Shown here piece after piece: positions 1 through 11,680 of a stretch of DNA of 64,000 bases. The notes beneath the pieces were generated by a model. That model was given only the letters and a program-made list of their open reading frames with translations. It ran no database searches and was not told the origin of the DNA. Each line of letters begins with the position of its first letter. Position 1 is the stretch's first letter. Source of the stretch: Ehretia macrophylla. Lineage: Eukaryota; Streptophyta; Magnoliopsida; Boraginales; Ehretiaceae. The DNA is taken from assembly GCA_037974665.1 (NCBI GenBank), contig CM075769.1, positions 23,028,139-23,092,138 of the forward strand, in the 5' to 3' direction. Both the position numbers and the translations under genes were made by a program.

Positions 1-1017
1 AAGCCGGGATAGGGTCCTCGGCCTGTCGGGTAGTAACCCTTGCGTGTGTGCTTGTTAAGAGTGTGTCTTGAAAGTATATGTCTGCATGTATGATTGTGTG
101 TCTTGTATTGAAAGTGTGCACCTATGTGATATAATTATGTGTTACGTGCTAAATGTGTGCTAAGTGAAGTAAAGTGGCTGGTTATGCATCAAATTGACCT
201 CGTGAATTGTTAATTGCTTGAACTGTTGCTTTTAATGTGTGTATTTGAAAGTCTTTGATTGAGTTGTGTTATGATGGACTTGATTGTCGTGCTTGAATGA
301 CTTTGATGATTACACTGTTTCATAAACTCTTATATAAACATGTTTGCATAATATTTTAAAACATATATGTGTAAATGTGATATCTTGGCATTCATACATG
401 TCCCGTTGAAATGGTAAGAAAGACTTCTTCCTCCCCCTGAAGAGAAGTGATTAGCAACAAGCCCTCCAAGTTGTGTGGATTAGCGGGAATGAGAATGTTG
501 TAAGCGGAGCTCAGTTATTGGGATTTCTTCCAAGGCATTCTTCTACGCTCAGTAGTCAGAAATGAATGGCTTCCTTTGGGATTTCTATATGACCGTTCTC
601 TCGGTTTTCTTATTGAGTATTCTTCTAGTATTTTCTTGTTGGTATTACTCGGAAGACTTAGTTTGGGATTCTAATCAGCCTTATTATATGGAATTATCTT
701 CGGTATTTGTACTCTAAATTCTTATTGGTATTTTCTCGCCACTGTTAGTTGGGATTCTATTCTTCTATGGTATTCGTGCCAGCGGGATTCTTATTTGGAT
801 TTCGCAGTAGCATCTCTATTGGAGCCTTTATTTGGCCTTATTACGTGAGGTTCGCAGGCAATACTACTGGCATTTCTTAATGAGCTCCCACGAGAGTTCG
901 TATATGGTATTCTTGCTTAGCAACTGATGACAAGTAATCGGAGTTTGTTTTCAGTTGTTGTGGAGTTCCCTTGTGAAGAAGAATTGCGTGGTCGCAATTT
1001 GTTTAAGGGGGAGAGGA
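1..1017 (+). mobile_element. 3' interior of a gypsy-type LTR element (left part outside window)
   Basis: No protein domain can be read here on either strand. The assignment rests on the right edge: a purine-rich tract typical of a polypurine primer (TTTAAGGGGGAGAGGA, 1002-1017) lies directly against an LTR-type start (TGTGACGCCC at 1018), as at the 3' end of plant Ty3/gypsy elements. The segment from about 520 to 920 is built of degenerate, irregularly repeated phrases such as TTGGGATTCT and GGTATTCTT. I infer a 3' untranslated interior of an element whose coding part lies left of the window. It could instead be unrelated DNA that happens to end in a purine tract. Confidence 0.5.
1002..1017 (+). 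other. Polypurine tract
   Basis: TTTAAGGGGGAGAGGA abuts the LTR start. Such tracts prime plus-strand DNA synthesis in LTR retrotransposons. Confidence 0.6.
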
Positions 1018-1604
1018 TGTGACGCCCGAGATTCTACCGTACACATTTTTAAATGTTGCATCCATTAATTGCGCATTAAATTCTGTGCTTTACCTGTTGT
1101 CTTTCTTGGTCACTATTCATTCCATTTTTAAACTGCATTATATTAGTGAATTAGCATTTTTATTAAATCATATTAATTGTTAAAGGAATGGGAAAAATGT
1201 GCAATTGAGCTAGGAGCGATAGGAGCACTCGTTTAGAAAATGTTTTAATGGTTTAATGAATACTGTTACGTAACATAGCTTAGTAATTTAATTAGCTAGC
1301 ATATATTCTTCACCTTAGGCTCGTTTTAAGGCTATCAACGTTCATTTTAGTGGACCACTAAGCACCTAACTTGACCCCATTTAATATATATGCTCATACA
1401 ACACCACCTAGCTCATAACTTAACAAAACACAAAAAAAAAAAAAGAGAAGATGCAGGAATTACTGTAGCAAATCCGAGAATAGCATAGGAGGAGAAATAG
1501 AGATTTTTGCTCAACAAATCTTCAAGCCAAGCCAAGCTTGGTATTGGGTTAAGAATAGCATGGTCATTAGAGCCTCCGGTCTCGTGAGGGATCGGGGTGT
1601 TACA
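1018..1604 (+). repeat. Short LTR, probable 3' LTR of the left-edge element
   Basis: It begins TGTGACGCCCGAGA and ends GATCGGGGTGTTACA, the same termini as the 3.4-kb solo LTR starting at 50482, but only 587 bp separate them. There is no 5-bp match between the bases before 1018 (GAGGA) and after 1604 (TCCCG), as expected if this is the 3' LTR of an element rather than a solo LTR. It is much shorter than related LTRs in the window (2.3-3.9 kb) and lacks their conserved central blocks, so it is either a distinct short-LTR family or a shortened relative. Confidence 0.55.
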
Positions 1605-1821
1605 TCCCGTACGCATCCATGTATTGTTCTCAACATCTTTATGTTACTCGGTCAATAAGATCAACCTTTAATAGACTAATACGTCTAGGTCTTGGCAGAT
1701 ACATCAATGCCCAGTCTTGATGAGTCTTATAAGCTAGGATGCTTTTAGGAATGTCTCAGGTATCGACTCCCATTTACCATAAAACTCCTTATGGTTCAAC
1801 CCTATACCGACATATCCAAGG
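1605..1821. other. Unassigned segment between two LTRs
   Basis: About 217 bp with no recognisable coding or repeat signature. Because the solo LTR at 1822-4594 is flanked by matching CAAGG, this segment was originally continuous with the DNA from 4600 onward, so it may be the upstream part of the Tat-lineage element. That link is inference from the duplication only. Confidence 0.4.
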
Positions 1822-4594
1822 TAAAATAACCCGGTTCCTCGCGAAACCAAGTCTGGATATAACAACCCATTCCAACCCCAATGCAAGAAACGAGGGTAAA
1901 CGGACGGAGGTTTCCCTATACTATAGCTATCTAGAACCTGTTCAATCAAACTCAACCACAAGCATTTCACAACAATACATTTGAAATATGCATGGTAGGT
2001 TCAATATCTCTTTTTATTTTACGACTCAAGTCCATTAACATTACAAGCCAAACTAACCTAGGCATGCATTTATTATATTTCCACAATGACTATTAAAATT
2101 TCAACATTCTTTAACATTTCCACACAAAACTATGAACTATCACGAGCAAAATAGAACTCCTTGCATAGTAGGCCAAACAACTAGTAGAACACCTCAAAGT
2201 CCACCTTGCTTAACCTGAAATTGTTAGAGAAAAGTGGTGAGCAACCACGTGTTTAGTGAGGGGGACAAGTACGGGGAGTTTTTGAAAAGCCTTTTCCATG
2301 ATGCAATGCACGTAAATCAAGTATCATGTATTAAAGGGAAGATACACAGTACATAGGTATTAATAAGACACGTAGCCAGCAAGCCAAGTAAACTTAAGTA
2401 AAGTAAACACAACCTTTTCATGAGGCACGTAAGCCAAGTAACATGTAACAACAATAGATAAACTTGAGATAGACAATACACGTTTATGTAAAGCAATAAG
2501 CTTTCAGTCAAGCAATAAGCAACTGTATAAACACTTATGAAATTGATATGATTCCACTTGCTACAGCTGCTCTTCATTTCGTTTCCACGAATACTTAACG
2601 CTTAAATATTTGCCGGCATCCCCTTATCACCCCCGCTTGAGTACTCCAGATGTACCTGAAACATACGGCCCAACACCCCAAGGCCTTCAATGACCAAATG
2701 AGTGAGGGAATAGGATGCGGAGGTTGAGCAATCAATCACTAGCAAGCCCGCTGCCACCCAGTGAAGGCGCAACACTACCGTGCCTCGCTTAAGGTTGCAA
2801 CCTTCGTTAACGCTCGATAGATCACCTGATAATCATTCATGTACACATTTGATAAAACGTAAATGAGGGGACAACAAAGTAGGTTGCCCTCGAGCATTTA
2901 TAAAAGCAACTAAATACTTTAATCCATCAAGCATTAAACAATTTAATCAATCAAGCTTTGAATAAATAATATAACCATCAAAACATTCATGCACTTAGCA
3001 TTAGCGTGTAAGTACTTTGATTATTCAAGTATCCTTTGAGGTTATTCATGTAGCATATGCAATTACTAAGAAATTAGACTTCACACAACCCCTTAGATCA
3101 CCTTAAAAGCAATTCATTCAAGACAAACAGGGGAGAGCTCTTCAACACAAGCCTACTATACATGCTTACTTTATTTAATTCGGTTAACCTATCTACAAGC
3201 CTATAAAATTTTTGAAATTTCCCAGAGACATAGATCTTTAAGTATAGATATCTCTAGAAGTAAACATAACTCAATTTGGAATTAAACTCGGTGAGATATG
3301 GCCTGTAGAAAAACATTGTGCAAATTTATCCAGCATATCTGCAAAAATCAGTACCTCACTGGAATGACCATAAACAAGCATCTTAACCTCAAAATCTGAA
3401 CAAGCACTAAACACAAAATTTGTTCTAATATGAGTTTTACGCAACATATCCAAAAATAAGATCAATACCATAACATTTGATACCTCAAATCAAACGTGAA
3501 ATATCAGTGCGTAGGAACGAGTTCAGCTTTGCATAATTACAGCAGCCTCACAGAAACGAGTCTAATAGAATAACTTAACCACTTAATCTCAACAAACACC
3601 CAACACAAACTTTGTTCTACTATGAGTCTAGTATAACATATTTGAAAATCAAGTATTTTCAACAATATTTGCCCACTCAAATAACCTAACAAAATTTACT
3701 ACGCAGTAAGAGCTTTCACAGGTACATTCAAGCATATACATGGTAATATCATGCTATTTCATGCTTTAATCTTTGAAAAAACTTTGAGAAAAGTTTTGAC
3801 CCCTCACCTTGATGATGTTTAGGTGAAAGAACAAGTGATGATCTAGCAAGAATGAGCAAGAACAAGCAAGAATCCAAGCCTTTCTTCCTTTCTTCCTTTC
3901 GTTTCCTTTCTTATTCTATGGTTTTCTTTCTTTCTTCCTCTCCTTTCTTCTTCTTTCTTCCTCTCCTAGCGGTGCTTTGTGTGTATGTGTGTGATAGCCG
4001 ATTTTGAGTGTGTGTGTTTATGTGTTTTGTTTTGTTTTTGATGATAAAAGGGTAGGTAGGATATTATAACAAGCCAAATGACCAACTAGCCGTTCTAACT
4101 AATAACTTATTTACTAGTTTGCCATGTTGCTACAATCCAACTATCTAGTTACTCTATTGTTAATCGGTAACGTTTAATTGTTTTGTACGATACCTAAAAC
4201 ACCCAAATACACATGAATGCACGAAAATGCAAGTTAAACGAGAAAAATGCACATAAAAGATTTAAATATCCAAATATCTTATCCTTTTCTTTTCTCTTAT
4301 TTCTCTTCTTTCTCCCTTTGCATTTGGCCAGCCACCACCTTTATTTTTCCACTATTCTATTTTGTTTGGTTATGACTTGGTCGGTCCTTATTTAGCTAGT
4401 CTTAGGAGGTTTAATTGGTAACATACCTAAAATATTAAATGACTACTAATGCAAGTATTTTAATTATGATGACCTGTATATCCTAATTGTCAATTCAAGT
4501 TGAAATATCACTTAATTCTTAGTCTTTTGAAATCTTTATGCACGTAAATATATACTTAGTTGTGCAAACACATGGATTTATGTCGGGCCTTATA
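1822..4594 (-). repeat. Solo LTR, Tekay-like large-LTR group (2.77 kb)
   Basis: Flanked by CAAGG at 1817-1821 and 4595-4599, so it is a complete insertion. Read on the minus strand it starts TATAAGGCCCGACA, the same unusual TA-type start seen in the LTRs of the minus-strand element at 15658-42298. Shared blocks, all reversed here: GGTGAGGG-like at 3801-3810, hairpin at about 2865-2892, CTCACT-type block near 2250-2265, CAGG-type block near 2214-2220, and a GGGAAACCTCCGTCCG-like block near 1898-1915. A pyrimidine-rich stretch (3879-3965) is the purine-rich leader in the LTR's own orientation. Open reading frames inside it are not conserved genes. Confidence 0.75.
3879..3965. repeat. CT-rich low-complexity tract
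   Basis: About 87 bp of C and T (CTTTCTTC phrases). On the minus strand it is the GA-rich leader of the solo LTR, just before the GGTGAGGG block. Comparable tracts occur in other LTRs here (16305-16376, 41380-41400, 60825-60850). Confidence 0.7.
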
Positions 4595-4959
4595 CAAGGG
4601 CTTTATCAATTATACGAAATACGCAATATATGCAACAAGTCATGTATAAAAGATAAAGATAATGTCGTTGGTACTTGTACAAGTGATTAAAACTTTGCAA
4701 CAAAGATTGTTTGTACATGAAATAACCCTTTCATTCTATATCGAATGATTGGCTTAGAGGGTATATGTCCAACACTATTTAGTTAAAAGGGTGGATATGG
4801 GAAGCTCTGGCGAGGTGTTATGCTACAAATAGTTCATGAATATAGGGTTGAAGAGAGAGTGGCTCAAGCCTATAAAGAGAACTCTTTTAGGATTCACAAG
4901 AGAAAGGTTTAGACCTGAGGATATTATCACATTTCTATGAACCTTGGGCGAATGAGAGA

Positions 4960-5950
4960 GGCAATAGAATATGATGGAGAACTTTATTGTTATCAATTAT
5001 GATTCTGTATACAATGGCATCCTTGGTAGGCTAGCCCTCAACTACTTCAGGGTCGTGACTTCTACCTATTATCTTATCTTGAGATTCCTAACTCACCAGG
5101 GTGTTGCAACAATAAATTGGGATTAGATAGTAACTTAGGAAGAGAACATGGCCTTACTGAAAATAAAAAAGTGCTAATGCATGGTAACATGAGATCCCCA
5201 ATTGAGAAGAAAGATGAATAAAGAGCAACCCTAGTAGAAAAGCTTGTAGAGATAAATCTGGATGATGGAATGAAGGTCAAGATCGGGAAAAAATTACCGC
5301 CCAACTTAAAAGAAGGTATAACCATCATCTTATTTGCCTAGTTTACTTCTGACATGACAAGGACTAACTTGAGAGTCATGGTCCACCACCTCAGTGTAGA
5401 TCCAAGTTATCGACTACTACAATAGAAATACTGAGTTTTTCACGCAGAAAAGAACAAAATTATACATGAAAAGGACTAAAATAACTCTTGAAAGTTGGCC
5501 ACATCAGGGAGTTACATTACTTAACCAGGTCGATGAATATGGTACTGGTAGCAAAGACCTCGGGGAAGTAGAGGTTGTATATAGACTTTTTCAACCTAAA
5601 TAAAGCCTGTTTGAAATACTGTTACCCGCTGCCTAGGATAGATTAAATGATAGATGCAACGTTAGGGTATGAGTTGCTGACCTTCATGGACATATTTAAA
5701 GGCCATAACCAGATCATGATGATACCCGGGATGAGAAGAATGTAGCCTTTATCACTGAGTGAGTGGTATACTATTACAAAGTTATATCCTTTGGGTTCAA
5801 GAATACCGGAATGACTTACCAAAGGGTAGTGAATGAAGTGTTCTAGGATCAAATTGGGAGAAATATGGAGAGATGTGTAGTTGACGTGTTGGTTAAAAGT
5901 AAGGATGCCCGAACGCATAATGATGATCTTGCCGAGGCTTTTACCTCAAT
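4960..5950 (+). pseudogene. Tat protease-linker and reverse transcriptase remains
   Basis: Around 5015-5100 the translation resembles the conserved segment between protease and RT in Tat elements (a YN-ILGR-LN core followed by STYYLILRF). RT remains follow: LGYELLTFMDIF-GHNQI at about 5660-5715 corresponds to the usual catalytic-region phrase with DAFSGYNQI, and a PFGLKNAG-like stretch and a DQIG...VYVDD-like stretch follow before 5950. Domain order and wording match Tat rather than Tekay RT. Degenerate throughout and not translatable as one protein. Confidence 0.7.
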
Positions 5951-5969
5951 GGCTTAGGTCGAGATCAAA

Positions 5970-6560
5970 TTGGATCCAGAGAAATACGCACGCGGGGTAA
6001 AGGCTAGCAAGTTCTTAGGTTTCATAATGACATGTCAGGGGATCGAGGCGAACCTAAAGAAAATCCAAGCTATATTGAACATGGACCCACTAAAGCATAT
6101 GAACAATGTGCAATCTTTAGCGGGAAAGGTAACAACTTTGAGCCAGTTTATGTCACAATTGACTAATAAGTGAGAACCTTTCTTCAAAGCATTGATAAAT
6201 CCAAATAATTTTTAGTGGATCGAGGAGTATTAGAAGGCCTTTGAGGGTTTAAAGCAATACTTGAGCTTACAACCTTTATTGTCCTGACTCGAGGGAAGGG
6301 AAGGTCCTTTACCTCTACCTCACGAGTTCGGCCATACAATAGTTGTATTAATAAGAGATGATGGAGATATGAAAAAATTGATATATTATATCAGCAAAAT
6401 ACTTTGTAGAATGGAATTAAGGTACTCGACCATAGAAAGAATGGCGTTGGCTCTTGTCATAACATCAAAATTACTAAAACCACACCATACATATGATAAT
6501 TGACATGCCTCTTAAGAAGGTGTTTCATCGAACTGAGGTCTCTGGTTGATTATTGAAGTC
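5970..6560 (+). pseudogene. Tat RT connection and RNase H remains
   Basis: The phrase FLGFIMTCQGIEANLKK followed by IQAILNMDPL and VQSLAGKVTTLSQFMS is the classic RT thumb/connection of Tat-lineage elements (family form: FLGFMVSQRGIEANPEKI...LTGRVAALNRFIS). Downstream, about 6350-6480, remains of RNase H read as VYYVSK-like and E-RYSTIERMALALV. Strongly decayed. Confidence 0.75.
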
Positions 6561-6739
6561 GTCAGTTGAGCTGTGCCAATTCAATATTATGTACTAATCG
6601 AGGACGACCATCAAAGCCTAGGTAGTTGCAAATTTCCTTGTTGAATGCACGGGGGCACAAAGCAAAGGACTAACTCGACCTAGACTATACAAGTAGATAG
6701 GACATTGAGAAAGCAAGGTAGTAGAACTGGAGTAGTGAT

Positions 6740-7060
6740 TATAAACCATTGAGGTAAGAAAATACAGTATTCACAGAAATTTGGGTTCCTTGTGTTAAAT
6801 AATGAAGTAGAGCATGAGGCATTTGTGGGTGGACTGAAGACAACCAATTTTTGGGAGCTTGGGCTGCGGATGTGGTAACAGACTCACCACTAGTTTCAAA
6901 CCAAGTCATAGGGGAACTCGACCATAGCTGTTTATTTATCTGAGGTGAAGGACTTGATCTCTGAGTTCAATAGATTTAATATCCAACGTGTACCTCGGGC
7001 TAAGAACGAGAAAGCCGATGCTCTACCCATATTAGCTATAGAGCTTCCCAATCAACTACA
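6740..7060 (+). pseudogene. Second (archaeal-type) RNase H remains of the Tat element
   Basis: Two landmark phrases of the additional RNase H of Tat elements are visible: LNNEVEHEAFVGGLK (about 6798-6840; family form ASNNEAEYEALLAGL) and VPRAKNEKADAL (about 6990-7025; family form PRSENARADALA). This domain is diagnostic for the lineage and separates it from the Tekay-like elements elsewhere in the window, which lack it. Confidence 0.7.
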
Positions 7061-7259
7061 GTCCAAGTAGGAGAAATTGAGAGGCCAAGCATAACATTCA
7101 ATGGAAAAGAGGTAGCAGTTATAGACTGAGGTGGCCATTGGACCTGACCTATCAGGAACTTCCTTGAAAAATGGGAACTGCCATAACACTGGAATGAGCA
7201 AGAAACCTTGAGCATCGAGCTTCTAGATTCGTGATACTTGGGGGGGATCATTATAAAAG

Positions 7260-8362
7260 ATCATTCACTTGGCTCCTATTAAAGTATGTAGATCGGGAAG
7301 AAGATGACTACATCTTGAGGGAAATTCATGAAGGGATCTATAGGAATCACGTAGGAGCTTGGGCTCTCGCCCGCAAGGTCCTTAAGCAATGGTATTTCTA
7401 GTCAACCATTCAAGATGATGCCAACTGATTGATCAAAATGTATGACATTTCTCAAAGGTTCTCCAAAATCCAATGACAATTGTTAATTGACCTGACTAAC
7501 ATCTTAAGCCCTTGGCCATTCGTACAGTGGGAATAGACATAATCGGGCCATTGTTGACCAGTACCACACAGAGAAAGTTCATCTTTGTAGCAGTTGATTA
7601 CTTTATCAAATGGGTTAAAGCTGAGGTAGTTCCTAAGATAATAGAGAAAATAACATGGAATTTTGTATGGATAGTAGTAGTTTGCAAATTTGGGATTCCT
7701 AGGGCTATCATCACAGACTATGGGAAACATTTTGACTCTTTAAAGGGTGGTACGAGGAGCTTAGGATATCCTTTTAATTTATTTCTGTAGCTTATCCACA
7801 AACTAATGGTCAGGTCGAAGTTATTAATAAAGTTATTTCACAAGAACTAAATAAAAAGCTGACCAAGCAAGACGGCTTTAAATGGATATATTCCCTGAGG
7901 TCCTATGGGTTTTGAGGACTACTCCAAGAACAGCCATAGGCGAAATACTTTTCTACCTAACCTTCTGTGCGAATGTAGTTCTTCTAGTAGAGTTTAGCTC
8001 TTTAACCTCTAGACTTCGAGAATTTGAAGAAGAAGTCAATAACTAGGTCCTGAGGGAGAACCTGGATCTGGTCGAGGAATTCTGGCAAAAAGCCCAGATC
8101 AGGATGCTAGCCAGTAAATGGGAGATGACTCAAAGCTTTGCTAAGCAGGTCCAACCTTGAGGGGTCAAAAAAGAAGACTTGGTGTTGAGAATGGTTTGTT
8201 TCTAACCCGACCCTACTTAGGGAAAACTTGAGCCAAACTAGGAAGGGCCATACCAGGTTGTCAAAGAACTAAAGTTGAGAACCTACAGGTTTGCCAAAGT
8301 TGGAGGAAATGAATTAAATAACGCTTGGAAGATAGAGCATTTCAAAAAATACTTTGTATAAA
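7260..8362 (+). pseudogene. Tat integrase remains
   Basis: Upstream, EIHEGIYRNHVGAWALARKVLKQ fragments correspond to the zinc-binding N-terminal part. The catalytic core is clearest at 7512-7740: GIDIIGPL, then FVAVDYFIKWVKAE, then FGIPRAIITDYGK, aligning with Tat integrases. At about 8215-8360 the C-terminal phrase GPYQVVKELKLRTYRF and W-IEHFKKYF marks the end of the polyprotein. Decayed, with many interruptions. Confidence 0.75.
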
Positions 8363-8438
8363 TTTTGTAACAAGTGTTTAAGCATCAATGAAAAACAAGT
8401 CTTTCCTTTATAAACGATTGTGTAAATTATTCAACTCA

Positions 8439-8484
8439 GGGTCATTAAGGCCAACAACCAATAGAGCCATCTAAGCGTCATTAG
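8439..8484 (+). repeat. 37-bp tandem repeat, left part of the array
   Basis: About 1.2 units of a 37-38 bp repeat beginning GGTCATTA and containing AATAGAGCCATCTAAG, in the 3' UTR of the Tat element. The array is cut after ATTAG (8480-8484) by the solo LTR at 8485 and continues at 15285. Confidence 0.75.
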
Positions 8485-10838
8485 TGTAACGCCTCGATCC
8501 CTCACGGGACTAGGACCCCTATTCATTCTACTAATAACAACTCGACCCTAACCTTGGGCACGAAAAATGAGAAAAAACGGACATAGTTTTTCCTGTACTT
8601 AGGCCAATCCACAAACTTACACACAGAAGAATTAACACAACAACATCCCAAAGCATTTATATAAAGTTTCATCTCCAATTCATAAGACTATTCTACATTT
8701 CTTTCCTTGGACAAGTACATACATGCATTGGACTTAACAATACTAACCTAATACAAATACTAGCTTATCATATCACTCTAATACTTTAAATTAAACTTAT
8801 TACAAATTCTTATTTACAGCAAATATAAACAAGGTCAACAAAACAGAACATATAATTAAATCATTAAATACACCTTATATATATACATTACTTTACATTT
8901 CAACTAATAATTCACACATGGCATTCACACTCAAGCAACAAGCTATCACTGAATGCTTGAACTTTTCCTTCTATCTCTGCAATACCTGAAAGGTTGTTGA
9001 AGAAAAAAGGTGAGCATACACTTATGCTCAGTGAGGGAGGGATAAAACGGGGAGCTTTTCGAAAACTTTTTCGTGCAATGCAATTAAGACATTTAAATAA
9101 CATTTAGCTAAACATTATAAGCTACACGGGAAAGTACATTATCATGATAGGCATTATAGCATTAAAAGCGCTAAATAACACTTTAAAAAGGATATCACTA
9201 ACCCCATGGAATACTCCGTCCATGCGGGTTCACTTCGCTTCTACCACGCTTCTCTTCCACTTGATACTTCACTAGCCGGCATTACTTATCGCTCTGCTGG
9301 GTATACTCCGGATGCACCCCGATTCCTACAACCCATGTCCATGGAACGCTCCATCCATGCGACTAAGGAATAGTCCACGGTGGGTTAGCATCCATTGGCA
9401 AGCCCTCTACCGCCCAGTGAATAATCACCACATCTGGGCCGACGCTTAAGGTTGCAACCTTCGCTACGCTGAATGCTTGTTAGCTCTATTAGTTCGCTTA
9501 AGATAGTTTATAGCACATAACACGTAGTCATATTGAAGCAGTTAGACATTTGAGTATAATAAATGCACGTAAGTGAGAAGTGACAAAAGAGGCCACTCTC
9601 ATGCACATATCATTCACATGCTCTATAATCAATAAACGTGAGCTACAAAGCTTTAAATGACAAAACATGCCTTGATAACACCCTTTAGTTCACATAATTT
9701 GTATTCATTCTTGAACCTTTCACTTAACATACACGGGGGTCTATTGCATTTAAACTTACTAAACACATTAATTTCACTTTAATTTCTAAGCTAAAGCATC
9801 TAAACCTCTTAACTAGATAAGTTCAATTCAATTTCTAACAAGTATTCTAACTTTATTTATATTGGCCTTTTATACTTCCTAATGGATTAACAACCCATCA
9901 AGTATCGAGGTGACATTATGAGTTCACTAAACATTCAACTACCATTTATGAACCACAACTAAGTTTTGAAAACACGCACTAAACACATATGGCTCAAAAC
10001 ACATAAATGTTCTTTTGTCACTTTACACTACAACACCCTAATCCATACATTAAAACCACGCCATATGTGCACCATAAACACTAACTAACACATTTATCAC
10101 CAACCAACACAACCAAACACACCAGGACAACAAAACATACACATGGCCCCTTTATGTCCAATTCATTCCTTCTAAATTCTAACCATGTCCTATCAAGTTT
10201 GAACATTAATTTAGTCCCTACAACACTTATGGCACCTTATTTACACATTAGAACAAGCATCAAACTATTAATTCAACAACTCCATATGAAAATATTATTC
10301 ATCTATTTCTTTACAAAATTCTTTTACACGTTCTAAACATATTCTAACCAATTTAAGCATTAATCTAGTCCTATGAGCACCTCTGGCACATGGTCCAAGC
10401 ATTAGAACAAGCTTTAAAGTCATCAACTACAACTTATGTGGAAACTACTATTCATATTCTTCTCTAAATGGCTCTATTTTGAATTTAGCTAATCAAGGCA
10501 TTAAAGGCTAGAACATAAGTATACACACTTAGTAAATATTAAAACATGCAATATTCAAGCTTAATAACATCATCTAACATCAAAACATTAAATTACATAA
10601 CATGGCATAAACTTTAAATACAAGTATAAATGTAATCCCTCACTACATCTAGGTTGAATATGCAAGGAGAAGACTTTGAATGACTATAATTTGCTTGAAT
10701 CAAGCTTGGATTGCACCTTGGAGCCAAACCCTAGAATTTTTCCCCAATTTTCTTTTCCCCTTGAGGCCACGTTTTCACTTTTTTCTTGTTTTGCTTGCTT
10801 TCTAATGTATATTATGTATAGATATATAATATATTAGA

Positions 10839-11666
10839 TGATGCGAACCAGCCATCCACATTCATTGCACTATTTGGATGAATTTTCCAGCAAAGATTCA
10901 AGTCAATATTCTATTTTCAAGATTCAAGAACTTCAAGATTCTTCAAGAAGTTTCAAGAAGATTTGAAGATTTGGTCAAGATTTGAATTCTTTGTAATATC
11001 ATAGTTTTAGTTTAAGTTTAATTTGCATTCTAGTTTATTTCCTAGGGTCCACTATAGACGAATTTAGGTGTTCACACTAGAAAAGAGACTTTCTTGGGCT
11101 GCAAGATTAGGTGTTCACACTAGAAAGGAGCTTTTCTTGGGCTGCAAGTTTGCTTCCTTTTTAGTTACTATTCACGTTACTATTCACGTGAATAGTTAAT
11201 AGGAGTCTTTTCTTGGTCTCCAAGTTTGTTTCCTTTGACCTAGTTACTATTCACGTTTTTCCTACTTGGGCTAGGGTTTATGATTCATTTTCCAAGCAGG
11301 ATACTTATTTGTTATTGCCTATATAAGGCACTTTTTGTGATAATAAAGGGAGACAATTCTGAAATTAAATTGTGAGATTATTCTCCTTGAGTTCTCCAAG
11401 AGACTCTTTCGAACTTATCAAGGGATTCCTTGTGGCATTCAACCTTGACTTATCAAGCGGATTTCCATCCCCGTTTGTGGCGTCTTCACCATACCAAGGT
11501 TCTTGCTTTGCTAAGCAACGGGTCGCGGTTTCCATCATATTCACTATACCAAGGTTCTTGTCTTGCTAGGCAAAGGGTCGCGGTTCCATCCATTCTTGAA
11601 AGGTCTTGGGTTTGTTTTACCAATCTTGGTGTTGGGTCTGGGCACATGTTGACCAGGTTCGTATCA
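10839..11666 (+). repeat. 5' LTR of the CRM-like element
   Basis: 828 bp, TGATGCGAACC...GTTCGTATCA, nearly identical to 13928-14755. It contains a TATA box (11320-11328) with AATAAA close downstream (11342-11347), and a duplicated phrase (TAGGTGTTCACACTAGAAA) at about 11065-11140. Reading frames within it are incidental. Confidence 0.9.
11320..11328 (+). promoter_or_regulatory. TATA box in the 5' LTR of the CRM-like element
   Basis: TATATAAGG in a GC-flanked context (GCC...CACT). The identical site occurs in the 3' LTR at 14409-14417. It is expected to set transcription start about 30 bp downstream; inferred from sequence only. Confidence 0.6.
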
Positions 11667-11668
11667 GT

Positions 11669-11680
11669 TGGTATCAGAGC
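11669..11680 (+). other. Primer-binding site of the CRM-like element
   Basis: TGGTATCAGAGC, complementary to the 3' end of plant initiator-Met tRNA, two bases after the LTR end. Confidence 0.85.

Noticed and set aside
4213-4395. Small hydrophobic frame (60 codons)
   Set aside because: Lies in the solo LTR 1822-4594 with no counterpart in related LTRs.
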